Source of the DNA: Pontederia crassipes | Lineage: Eukaryota; Streptophyta; Magnoliopsida; Commelinales; Pontederiaceae | Direction: 5' to 3' | NCBI GenBank assembly: GCA_030549335.1 | Contig: CM060188.1 | Span: 5,828,001 to 5,892,000 of the forward strand | Length of the DNA stretch: 64,000 nt | Shown: positions 12,890 to 23,861 of the stretch, one piece after another | How the letters are laid out: every line of letters begins with the position of its first letter | How positions within the stretch are numbered: the stretch's first letter is position 1 | Position numbers and translations under genes: made by a program | The notes under the pieces: generated by a model | Told to the model about the DNA's origin: nothing | Databases searched by the model: none | What the model saw: the letters and a program-made list of their open reading frames with translations, nothing else

Positions 12890-13240
12890 ACCGGTGAGGG
12901 ATGGTGGCGTACGGCGGTGGAGAAAAGCGGTAGGCGACGGCCGACAAAGGAGCACAGTCGGCGGGCGGACGAAGGAGGAGGGAGGAGGGAGGAGGAGGAG
13001 CAGGAGGCGACGATGGAGGGCAAACGAGGCGGAGGGAGGAGGAGGAGGAGGCGGCGGTGGAGGCGGAGTCGGGCGTCGGCGCAGTGGCGGAGGGCAGTGG
13101 AGGAGGCGGAGGTGGCAGTGGAGGGCGGCGGAGGGGCGCGGTGGAGGTGGCGAACGTGCGTGGTGGAGGAGGCGGTGGAGTAGGTGGAGGGGCGCGGTGG
13201 AGGAGGCGGAGGGCGGATGTCGGAGGAGGATTATTTAAGT
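12890..13240. other. GGAGG-rich low-complexity block
   Basis: About 350 bp in which the plus strand is almost entirely made of GGAGG, GGCGG and GGTGG words. It is open in more than one frame on both strands, as expected of such a composition. The runs of GG make G-quadruplex formation on the plus strand plausible. It lies upstream of the minus-strand CACTA transposase remnant and ends seven bases before the solo LTR. Confidence 0.6.
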
Positions 13241-13247
13241 AGGTAAG

Positions 13248-14872
13248 TGATGTGGTAAATTTGTAACTAATAAATTTGCTAGCAAGTGCATTAGTTGTAT
13301 CAAGTAATAAAATAGAGAGTAAAGTATCGAACCAATGATGAACTATTTAAATCTAATTTATCTCAATGATTCATTAAACATGTAAAAAAAACAAATAATA
13401 AAAAAGGGTTGTGATATGAAAATAAAAATCAATATTAAAAATTTAAATAACAAAAATAAAGTAAATTGGTGTTGCGCCTTAAGATTATGGATGATTATGA
13501 ATTAACTATCATGAACATCAATGATGATTGAATTATAATAATGATAAATGAATTCAATTCTCAAGACGAATTAGGATTATCTAAATTAATGACTTCTACA
13601 TTGTGTAAATCAAAATGCATTAATTCTTACTGAAACTTAGGATAACAAACGCGGAGTAAATATTTGGTTAGGCAAGATGTGAAGATGCATTAAGTTATAG
13701 TTCCTAAACTAACAATCATCTAAGTTGGGTATAAATTGATAGATCGTACAAAATTTAGCACAAACGATGAGTTACTAGTTTTGTGTTATGATCGCTTTAA
13801 CTTTAAGTTAAAAATAAATTCGTTGAGAATTATCGAATCCTAAAACTAATCACTCTACACATGGTTTGTAGTCTTATATCAGAATGTAATAATCTCAGTA
13901 AAAAGCATTAAATACAACAATTATAATAAAAAATTGAAACAACTATATTAATCTAAATCTAACAATCGAGTTCATAAAGTTTTTCTTAAAGATTAAAAAT
14001 ATATATTACATAACTAATTAGGTATAAAAATAATGGGTAAAAAATATCCAAACAATGATTAGAAAATTAAATTATTGCTTTCGATATATTTGGATTGCTT
14101 TGAAACACAAACGATGAGTTGTTCTGCTCCGAAAAATTCTCTTCAAATTTGAAATTCATTCTCAGCAATAACACATGGATCCCAAGTCTCAAGCACTTCT
14201 TCTAAGCTCCAAGCATCTCATTTTTTGCCTCTTATGATCTCTATCTATAGCTCCCAAGTGTTTCAAGAGTTTTCGTAGAGTTTCAATTTGTTTAGGGTTT
14301 TTTTCATATCAAGACAAGGAAAATTTGGAATAGTCATTTATTCAAATTTAAAATCATCCAAAACTTCTGTAAATATGAGTAAATTTATTTTCTAATGATC
14401 TCTGTGACTTATGATAAAATTTAAAGTCAATATGTAATTGAAATTCTCAAGAAAAGTTGAAGAAATATCGAAATAACCATTTGTAACTCCCCATAACAAC
14501 TTCGTAATGGTCTAAGTATGATTTTCATGGTCCGTAACATTCTAGTCATGGCCCCTAACTCGGACAAGTTTTTAGCACAAAATTGAATGTTTAATGGGTC
14601 GTTACGGATCTATCACGACCATGCTGTTACGATCGTTATATGATTATCACGACCCATTATATTCAATTTTCAACCTTAATAATTTTTTAGTTATAATTTA
14701 TAATTTTGTTTTAACTCCAATTTGAATATTATTTTTTTCGATGGCTTCCTAACTATTTCTCTTATTTTTTCTGTAGTAAAACACAGAACTTGAATAGATT
14801 TTCATTTTATAAAATTAAAATAAATAAGATTAGAAAATTATGCATGTGAAAATAAATATTTTGCATGCATAA
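13248..14872 (-). mobile_element. Solo LTR of an Athila-like Ty3 retrotransposon
   Basis: A 1625-bp LTR in minus orientation is bounded by the direct repeat GTAAG (13243-13247 and 14873-14877), a 5-bp target duplication. On the minus strand it opens with a phrase close to TGATGCATGCAAAATA. It ends with ACTAATGCACTTGCTAGCAAATTTATTAGTTAC-type sequence and CATCA, closely matching the termini of the 48731-60968 element. The start has decayed from TGATG to TTATG. No internal retrotransposon DNA is present. This is the result expected when the two LTRs of a full element recombine and delete the interior. Its length is close to the 1.72 kb LTRs of the intact relative. Confidence 0.85.
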
Positions 14873-14877
14873 GTAAG

Positions 14878-16125
14878 CCAATACAGTCTGAGTAAAAAAA
14901 AATAGAGTAGTTTTCAAGATAACCTAACTTTATTTGATCCCACTCTAAGTTGGTACCTCAACTATTTAAATATTTTAAATATAGTCTCTTTCACATATTA
15001 ATTTTTTATAACACATTATATAATAATATTAAATCTTAAATGATAATTATTTTAGTATTAATTGTTTTATATTTATATTATATTAAAATGCTGATGTCAC
15101 ATGACATTCTCAATGTTTACATAGATATTTTTTCCAATTAACAGAAAATTATTATCTTTCCATAAGTTTATCTCTCATATGTTTTCGTTAGATAATTTAT
15201 TTGAATGGGCATACTGAAATAGTTAGATTGATAATCTTTTTAATTGTTTAAATATATTCATTAATTCATATTTTATTATATATTTAATTATTTAAAATAT
15301 TTTTAAATTTTAATATGTGTCGTATATTTTTTCTATAAACTTTTAGCTTTTTAATTGAAAAGAAAAACTTTATTAAATTTTATTTAAGAAATTGATAGGA
15401 TATGCTGCATACTGAGACGATACTTTTTTAGAAGTAGTTTGGCTCATTTATCACTTTTAATGATAAAAAATTATTGTCATAATTATTTTTTATCTTGTCC
15501 GTACACTTCTTAGATCGTAGAGAGTAGAATAAATTTAATAAGGAGACGTGTCGATATAAAAACAAATGCAAAATATGCTAAGAATTATATAAGTTCATAT
15601 ATTATTAATTTAATTTCATTTGATGATTGGTAAATGCATGAGTTTGCCGCAATTGGTGATATGAAGATGACATGTGTCAATATTAATACATATAAAATAT
15701 GCTAAAAATAGATAATATCCTATATTATTAAAATTTCGTTAAACAAATTAATGCAATTAAGAATCATAACCAAGCTCAAATAAGAACAATTGGAAGATAA
15801 ACATAAAAGAAATAAAATATAATTATTAATAGGAAAATATTTTTGTAAAGTAATTAATTATTTTAAAAAACTAGTAGAAGTGGGGATCTTAGTAGGTTCA
15901 AATCGAATAGAAGTAAGAGTTTTAAGTTTTTCTATTATATATAGGTAATTTAATATAATTTACACTATCACGTTTCAAAATTTTAATTTTGATTTAATTG
16001 AGTGGTATAATTTATATAAACTCAGTTATTTTTTCTCAAATTAATTTAATTTCTAATAAATTAATTTTGATAGTTATTATAAAGTATAATATCATAATTA
16101 TATAATAATTATTTTTTATAATATT
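14878..16125. other. AT-rich DNA with no gene; Helitron-like internal words
   Basis: No open frame of interest. Two similar phrases, GACGTGTCGATA (about 15545) and GACATGTGTCAATA (about 15669), each precede a stretch ending AAAATATGCTAA. They are an imperfect duplication about 123 bp apart. Together with the hairpin that follows, they suggest a decayed Helitron. Confidence 0.4.
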
Positions 16126-16138
16126 CGTGCATCGCACG
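16126..16138 (+). mobile_element. Helitron-like 3' terminal hairpin
   Basis: CGTGC ATC GCACG is a short perfect hairpin followed by GGTCTTAG. Many plant Helitrons end with a hairpin of just this type (GTGCATCGCAC) shortly before a CTRR terminus. The CTRR itself is not intact here, and no matching 5' TC end was fixed in the AT-rich DNA upstream, so the element boundaries are unknown. Confidence 0.45.
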
Positions 16139-16203
16139 GGTCTTAGCATTGAATTTTAAGAAAAAAGTTTACGTAGGCAATTTTTCCCAATAACAAAGGT
16201 TTG

Positions 16204-16245
16204 GGTTTAATGGGGTGCTCCCAACTTGAGTTAGGAGCACCCTCC
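16204..16245. other. Inverted-repeat hairpin GGTGCTCC ... GGAGCACC
   Basis: GGGTGCTCC and GGAGCACCC arms surround a short loop containing AACTTGAGTT, itself nearly palindromic. It stands at the border between AT-rich DNA on the left and a GC-rich repeat block on the right, as a transposon end might, but no partner terminus or duplication was found. Confidence 0.5.
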
Positions 16246-16289
16246 TCCCAAGATCTCGGCCCTTCAGTTTTTCAACAACGGTTCACATT

Positions 16290-18375
16290 GCGCGGATGAT
16301 TGCCCCCGTCCGATTCGATCTCAAGGGTTTAGATCCGTGCAATTTTTTCCCATTTTTTTCCTTCAACCCTATGACCACCGACCAACCCTTTGCCCTTTTG
16401 CCCCTTTCCCCTTTCGTCTTCTCTCTCTTCCTCGCCCCGATCATATTCTGCATGTCAACCGGCCGGCCCCACCTGCTTCGCGATCCGCACGCCGATGCTC
16501 CCCTTGACACCCCCGCCTTGCGATCTCGCCCGCGACGCACGATCTTCTTCCACTGGTGCGTGCCCAACCAGATCTCACGTATATTTGTGTCCCCTGGTCA
16601 GAACTGCGCGACCTCCGGCGAGATCCGTTGACCTCCGGCACGTCGATCTTCGGCCAAATCTCGGGCAGCAGCGATCCCTGCGGCCAGATTGCGCGTAGTG
16701 GCGACCTCCAGCCAGATCCGTCGAACCTCCGCGATGACCTCCCCGACAACCTCTCCCTTGTCCAAGCCGGATGTCGTCCTTCTCGACCTCTTCGCGCACG
16801 CCGAGCTCCGCCTCCGCTGATCTCGCACACCGCCGCTGCCGAGCTCGCCCGCCCCGCCACCCGCAACCCTTGACCTAACCCCCGACGTCGATCGATTTCG
16901 TCTGTATTTGTGTAAACATAAGAGTGGTATGCAGTTGTTTTCGAGTTGTAACATGCACATCAATTGTAACTTTATTGTAATTTTGAGTTGCAATATTATG
17001 TACGATATGATTAGTTATGTTACAATTTTTTTGTTACAAGGTTTTTTTTTGCAAGTATGGTAGTTCACTTGTAGCACATTCAGCTATCTAATGCTTGTAG
17101 AAATTTGTTGAGTTGCAATCTAGAGTGTTCTCCATATGATCATATGATCTATAATTGTAATACATTATTACGTGATCATTTGATGTATAATATCATGGAT
17201 ATCATGCACTGCAGTCGTGAGTGGCGATGGAGGAGGAGCGATATTGACTCTACCTCAATTACATGGATGATGAGGAGCGATATTGACTCCGCCTCAATTA
17301 GACGGAAGATTTGTCCTGAATAAATAGAATCGATTTTGAACATCTAAATGATAATAAGAATTGCACAACAGAGAACTTTTTGACTACTTTTTGACATGAA
17401 AGCCGATTTTCATTACAACAACAAATCTTATGAATTAAACACAAATTAAGTATGGATTACAAACGAATCAATGAATTGAACGTCGCGCTGGTGCAAGATC
17501 CGCAGTCATGCAAGGTCAAGGGGGGTGACGTTTGTGCGAGGTCGATCGGATTGCGGTAGGCACGTGACGATTGTGCAGGGGTGCACCAGGGGTGGGTCAG
17601 CGAGCGGTGGTGGTCGTCGGGGTCGCTTAGGTTAGTGCGCAGCAGTGCGCGAGCTCGGTGGCGGCAGTAGCTGGGCGGGCGGGATCGGCGGCGGCATTGC
17701 GCTAGCTTGGCGGGGAGATGTGCAAGCTCGGCGATAGGGGCGGGCCAGCTCAGTGGTGGCAGTGCTCGAGATCGGCGGCGGGGTGACACACGGAGATCGG
17801 CGGGGGGTTGTGGCGTGCTCGAGGTCGGTGGCTAAGCTCGGAGGCGGGCGCGGCGACACTATGCGGTGGCGGCGAACTGTGTATGTGACGGTAGTGACCT
17901 CGAGCTTCTGCGGGCAAGGTGGAGCGTTAGCGGGCGTCTGGGGTGAGATCGACAGCAGGGGCGGGTGAGCTCAACATTGGTGGGGGTGCTGCGCGAGATC
18001 GACAGTGACGGGGTGACACATGGAGATCGGCGGGGACCAATCGGCTCTTTCATTTGTAATATCTAAATCCGGGGACCAACCAGCTCTTTCATCTCACTGG
18101 TGCAAGAAAGCTTCCCAAATGGCAGGGAGACCACGGGAAAAAGCTATCGAGCTGCAGGTGGTGACAGGAGGACAAACAATGAAGGAGAGCAGGAGAATCG
18201 ACAAAAAAAAGATGTTGAGAGGCAGATGAAAGGAGACGAATATAAAAGGAGAAAAAGTTGTAAGTTGAGGGGAGGTCTTTTCGGGAGAGACGAAAGGAAA
18301 GAGAAATGAGAGTATGAAATAATGCCTTTTGAAATTCATGGAGAATGTGCGTTCTCCACATGACTTATAACTAAT
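16290..18375. other. GC-rich degenerate repeat blocks, no recognisable gene
   Basis: Two GC-rich blocks (about 16300-16880 and 17480-18050) flank an AT-rich middle. They contain many versions of GAGATCGGCGG, GATCCGTCGACC-like and CTCGAGGTCGG words. Words common in the left block recur in complement in the right block, so the arrangement is loosely inverted. All frames are compositionally open and shadow each other (111-141 codons), with no domain or conserved motif. Related GC-rich wording appears at 19970-20350 and inside the CACTA element at 38090-38990. A transposon origin is my inference. Confidence 0.45.
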
Positions 18376-18572
18376 CAGCCTTGTTTAGGCTGAGAGGTGT
18401 TTATGCGACATGGATTCATGTTATTTAGTCGCATTCTATTTATTATTTTTCATGATCAAAGCCGAGTGTTGAGTTTTCCTATATTTTGATGATATCGATC
18501 CAGTTCTTATTTTATTGTTTGAATTCTCTGCCTTTTGGATCTTCACATGGATTTGAGTTTATGAACTATCTT

Positions 18573-18790
18573 CACCCTGCACCCCCGACCATAGGGATGT
18601 TATATGCTTCATCGCGATCGAACGTGGAGAAATCAAGCCCGGGTGAAGATAGCTCGATGCATGGTTTTCGTATTTTCCACATAGTTGTAAGTTAGGAGAA
18701 ATTTTTTGAATTATTCATTGCATTGCACCCTCGACTGTAGGGACGTTATAGGCTCCATCGCGATCGAACGTGGAGAAATCAAGCCCAAGG
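18573..18790. repeat. Direct duplication around ATCGCGATCGAACGTGGAG
   Basis: Two copies (about 18573-18650 and 18724-18790) share a CACCC...GAC..TAGGGA.GTTATA.GCT phrase followed by an identical core CATCGCGATCGAACGTGGAG and AAATCAAGCCC. They lie about 148 bp apart. No coding content was recognised in 18376-19960. Confidence 0.8.
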
Positions 18791-19976
18791 CAAGCAGTGA
18801 TTCATGGCGTTAGTTTTTGTAGAATCAGCAATGGAGTTCTTCATTGTGTGGTTTAGACACCGTTCGCCCTTTGATCCGCGATATGAAACGATTGTATGCA
18901 CTCCGAACTTCTGACAATAAACAACTAAATTGAGTCAGAGATTTGGGACTACTTTAAACGATTCTAAAAGATGTTCGCATACTTCTATTTCACCTTTGTT
19001 GTGTTTGATTCTTTTTGAATTTCATAAGAAGTTCGACCTCAAATGGGATATTCTTCAGTCCTCACTCAAGTTAGTTACCCAAGTAGGGTAGGTAAGAGAT
19101 GAGTTACTTCTAAAGGACTTCCGGTAAATCCTACTTTTGTATTTCTTGAATCAAAATTTTCTTCTCCTTAAAAAGTATCTAAACTATCTTGTAGATACTG
19201 ATGTCTTGCATCCTATACGGGAGGGTGGTTCTTATTCCACTAAGGCAAGCGTGAGTCGATCGTAGCCTCCTTGCCTTAGGCGTATTTCTATTGAATGCCC
19301 GATACTTAGTGGACATGAGACTCAAAGTCGAATCCTAAGGAAAGCTCAATTCGTACTTTGGCATTAACTTACATTCTCTTGACGAACTCTTTTCACGCAC
19401 GTAAACATAAGCTTACCACCAACACGAACGTGTAAATGCAGAGTCGAGTGTCTTTATTATCGAGATCAGCCAAACGCATGCGTGAAAAGGGAACTTGGTT
19501 ACTTCACCCGTATCATATCAAACTAAAGCTTGAATTCTACAGCAGAAGCATCTCCCATAAGGCCTCAACATGTGTTCTTGATTCAATATCTCGCATCTTA
19601 TTCATCGTTTTTGCAATATTTACCTTTTTTACATTATGAAAAAATACAAAAATATTTAGTCTCTTTTTATGATTACATCGCCATCCCTTTTCTCTTGTTT
19701 GCAACACTTACTTTGCGTATCGAGTTTGCTTCCAAGGATTTTTTGAAGATTTCATAGATGTTGCTTCCTTGTAGATCGAACCTAAAGCACTACAACAATG
19801 CACTGTACACTTGCGGATCACATTTCGATAGTGTAGAAAGATTATAAATTTTAAAACTTTATTTCGATATATTCTTGTGTTCAAGAGTAATCCACCAGAG
19901 TATTTGAGTAAACTTGTGTCTTAGAGGTCTTTATCTCCCCTTTCGTACAATATTCTCTTTACACACTTCATGCAAG

Positions 19977-20387
19977 TCAAAGGACGAGATCGAGGGTCGA
20001 GGAGGGCGTCGACGTGCGGATCACGATGCGGGAGGGGTCGGCCTGCGGCGAAGGTGTGCAGATGTCGACGTCCAGGGCTTGATCGGAGCAAGATCGGACG
20101 CGCATGGAGTGGCGAGGGCGTCGGCGAGGAGGTGGAGCTTCGATGAGAGAGCTAGCATCAGGGGAGACCAGAGCAATATTGGAGCGAAGGTTGAGTGTCG
20201 ACGAGGAGGTTGATGGCCAATGAGGGAGCGAGAGTCGGGTGAATGCGCCGACGAGGGAGAGCCCAATAAAAAAAAGGCAGGCCGACTCGGTCCGAGCCAA
20301 GTCGGAACCGGGTAGTGGGCCTAGTTGCACACGAGCTACAAAGTCCGAATACCAATTTATCGGAAAAAAAAAGATATTCGAATACAA
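19977..20387 (-). other. GC-rich open frame, probably not a gene
   Basis: A 136-codon minus-strand frame inside an isolated GC-rich patch. It is basic and rich in Ser, Pro and Arg, with no motif that I recognise. Overlapping frames of similar length exist on both strands, which points to composition rather than selection. Bases 20390-21090 beyond it are AT-rich and empty. Confidence 0.2.
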
Positions 20388-21091
20388 AGAAAAAAACGTC
20401 CTAATTTTGAATATAAAAGAAAGCGTGCTGTTACGTTATTAAGAGTAACGACTTGTTTAGTATATTTTCGAATCGGCAGCCAAAAATCCAAATATTTATC
20501 TATCCAACCATAAGGTAGATCAGCGCATACTCCTCATATGAGACAATGGTTATGCATTATTGGTACATATCAGTGACATCTTCAAATATATCATATATCG
20601 ATTTCAAATTACTGAAAAAGAGAGTTTTAGAACCGATATCACCACTTAACCTTAACATTGATAAACAAAGATGGTGGCTAAAAAATATATGTTTCAAAAT
20701 TTCAAATACCTAGTAACTTATGCTCATAATATTGGGCTGTATTTTAAAATTAAGCTTACTACGAACATAATACTATTGGAATAATTGATAAAAATCTTTG
20801 GTGACATCAATAGCTCTCAAATAATTATTATATGAGTTGAATGAGCGGGTCACACAATTTTTTGTGCGTCACGCAGACATTTTTTTTTAACTTTTTTTGG
20901 ATATGTTTATTTATTAATTAATTATAATATCATGATAAATATATCAAGATTTTATGAACTTCTGTTATTCTCTTTTGTAATAAATAATTATTTTATAATA
21001 ATCATAATATAAGTTATTAATATCGAAAAAATTATGCTGACACACGTTTTATTATTTTAACACGAAAAAATGTCATACGATAATTTTATTC

Positions 21092-21092
<1 letters not shown>

Positions 21093-21136
<44 letters not shown>

Positions 21137-21137
21137 G
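21093..21137. repeat. (AAT)n microsatellite
   Basis: About 15 AAT units, roughly 60 bp before the pyrimidine-rich leader of the Rab gene. Confidence 0.95.
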
Positions 21138-21179
21138 TAGGGAGCTTACAGTATTACCCCTTCAAAAAAAGAGGCACTT

Positions 21180-21476
21180 GTCACGCGGTCGGTGGCTGGG
21201 CTGCGTCTACGGCTCTACCGTCTCCTCCGCCCACGTCGTCCCCTTCTTCCGTTTGTAATTTGCCAAACTCCATCAGCTCGCGATTCCTCCCATTTCTCTC
21301 GCTCAATCGTTTGCTTGCTTCTTCGATCTCCAAGCTCCGCTTCCCCTCCTCCTCTCCCAGATCCTTCAACTACTCGTCCCCTTTGCCGGACCAGTTCCCG
21401 TCGAGGACGCCCGTCGGAACGGTCCCGCCGCCGCCTCCGCCGCTACACTCGCTGAAGTCATACTCCTCCCTCCGCC
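21180..21476 (+). promoter_or_regulatory. Probable 5' leader and core promoter region of the Rab gene
   Basis: A CT- and CG-rich stretch (CTCCTCC, CTTCTTCC runs, CCGCCGCC) precedes the start codon, in contrast to the AT-rich DNA upstream. This is typical of a plant 5' untranslated leader. No clear TATA box is visible immediately upstream. The transcription start cannot be placed from sequence alone. Confidence 0.5.
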
Positions 21477-23823
21477 ATGAATCCCGAGTAGTAAGCTCCT
21501 CACCTGCTTCGCCTGTGATTTCATTCCGGGTTATTGCTCGGTTTAGGGCCTTTAGGTTACCAATTCTTTTACATCTGTGGATTTGGATGCAATCAATGGC
21601 CTATTTGCATCGTTTTTTTTTTCGATTATTTGGTAAATTTTGCCAATTCATTCTACAGGGGAATGATTGTTGGGTTTTAGTTTCATATATCGATTGCAGC
21701 ACTAAATTTTAGGATTTATTGAACTGTTATATCGGGTGGATCCTGTGTGTGTGGGGTGGGCGAGGGGTGGAAGGATGCTTCTGTGTGATATCTGAGCACT
21801 ACTTAGATTGTCTTCTACGGCGAGAACCATTTTCTTTGTTTGATGGTCTCCCCATGATATATTGATCTTGAGGCATATGGGATATTCATAAGAAGAGTTT
21901 GGTCTTGATAATTTTTTTTGAAGATAAGTTTGGTCTTGATAATGTTGGACGAAACCGAGAATGTGACCAATGTCGACTAGAGAAGATTGGATACATACTG
22001 AAATAACTTATCATCCATTCTTTAGTTTAAGGTACTAGAACCGCAAACCTTGGACGAGGTGCTATGCACATAGCCCGACGGATGGAGTCAATTCTTCTTT
22101 AGCTTCTCCGACCCCCAAAAAAATTGGTTTTGCCTCAAACGTGCTAGGATCATGGGTAATTGCTTGTTGACACTGCTAATATATATATACAACAACAACA
22201 AAACCTTATCCCACTAGGTGAGGTCGGCTACATGGATCATACGACGCCATTTCGCTCTATTAATAACCAAACCTTTCGGTATATTATTCACCAATAGATC
22301 TTGCTCTATTAGTTCGCCAAGTGTCCGCCTTGGCCTCCCTCTCCCTCTTTTAATCGGACTCCAGATTATTTGATCTACTCTTCTTACTGGCGCATCTAAT
22401 GGTCTTCTCTGAACATGACCAAACCATCTCAAACGATTCTCTACCATTTTCTCACTAATAGAAGCCACTCCGACTCGTTCACGTATATGGTCACTCCTAA
22501 TCTTATCTAATCTTGTATGATCACACATCCATCTCAACATCCTCATTTCGGCTACCCCCACTTTACGTTCATGTTGTCCCTTCATGGCCTAACATTCACT
22601 ACCATATAACACTGCCGGTCTTATAGCAGTACGATAGAATTTCCCTTTAACTTTATTGGGTACTTTTTTATCACAAAGAACTCCAGTGGCTTTCCTCCAC
22701 TTACACCAACCAGCTTGAATTCTATGATTAACATCGTCATCAATCTCACCATCTTGTCTTACAATTGATCCTAAATATTTAAACTTTGTCACTTGAGGGA
22801 TTATATCCTCCCCTAGTCTAACTTTCAAATCGTCTCTAAGTTGTTTATTTGTGAAATTGCAATGCATATATTCTGTTTTATTCCTACTTAAACGAAAACC
22901 CTTTGACTCCAACGTATTTCTCCATATTTCCAATTTTGTATTAATCTCTTCTCTTGAATCCGCTAAAAGTACTATATCATCCGCAAATAGCATGCACTTA
23001 GGTACCTCCTCTGTGATACTCTCGGTTATAGCATCGATAACTAAGTTAAATAGATACGGGCTTAAAGCTGATCCTTGATGTAGGTCAATTCCTATAGGAA
23101 ATTTATTTATCTCACCTCCGGGTGTTCTAACCCTAGTCAATGCCCCATCGCACATATCTTGTATTACTTTAATGTAGGCAACACTCACCCTCTTCTTTTG
23201 CAAGGCTTTCCAAAGTACATCCCTTGGTACCCGATCATACGCCTTCTCTAAGTCAATGAAAGTCATATGTAAGTCTCTTCTCTTACTTCGATACTTCTCC
23301 ATCATCCCCCTTAGTAAATAAATCGCCTCTGTAGTGGATCTTCCTGGCATGAACCCAAATTGTCTCTCAGAAATACTAGTCTCCATTATCAATCTATGCT
23401 CAATCACTTTTTTCCATAATTTCATTGTGTGACTCATAAGTTTAATCCCTCTATAATTTACACAATTCTGAATATCCTCTTTATTTTTGTAAATAGGAAC
23501 TAATGTACTTAATCTTCATTCATCAGGCATCTTTTTCGACCGTAAAATCTCATTAAATAGTTTACATAACCACAACACACCTTTTTTCTCCTAAACATTT
23601 CCAAACTTCAATCGGTATACCATCCGGTCCAACGGCTTTACCACTCTTCATTTTCTTAAGAGCTTCGCTAACCTCCGAGACTCTAATTCTACAATAAAAT
23701 GACCTATTAAGCTCACATTCGTTAACTGTCAAGTCATCCAAATCACAACGGGAACCTTCACAATCATCATTAAATAGCTTATAGAAATACTCTTCCCATC
23801 TGTTCTTAATATTTCCCTCACTG

Positions 23824-23861
<38 letters not shown>

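Larger units (their letters stand above)
8486..13240 (-). mobile_element. Decayed larger CACTA transposon (transposase-bearing)
   Basis: The left terminus CACTATAAGAAAATGG begins at 8486. About 450 bp of subterminal DNA follows, dense in GCGTC/GACGC and AGCGCTA words (8500-8950). Remnants of two transposon genes, TnpA/Ptta-like and TNP2-like, then lie on the minus strand, in the usual CACTA gene order. The other terminus was not found. It may be deleted, or separated from this part by the solo LTR that begins at 13248, so the right boundary given here is only where recognisable sequence stops. The terminus and subterminal words differ from those of the 6738 family, so this is a second CACTA family. 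Confidence 0.65.

Noticed and set aside
12894..13242. Gly/Arg-rich frame of 114 codons as an RGG-type protein
   Set aside because: Pure low-complexity GGAGG repeats, open in several frames, with no unique sequence attached.
16283..18361. Many frames of 70-141 codons on both strands as possible genes
   Set aside because: All overlap in GC-rich degenerate repeats, none has a domain, and open frames are equally frequent on both strands.
18376..19960. An LTR or viral remnant in the unexplained stretch
   Set aside because: I found no paired LTR ends, primer site or pol-like coding, only a short direct duplication.
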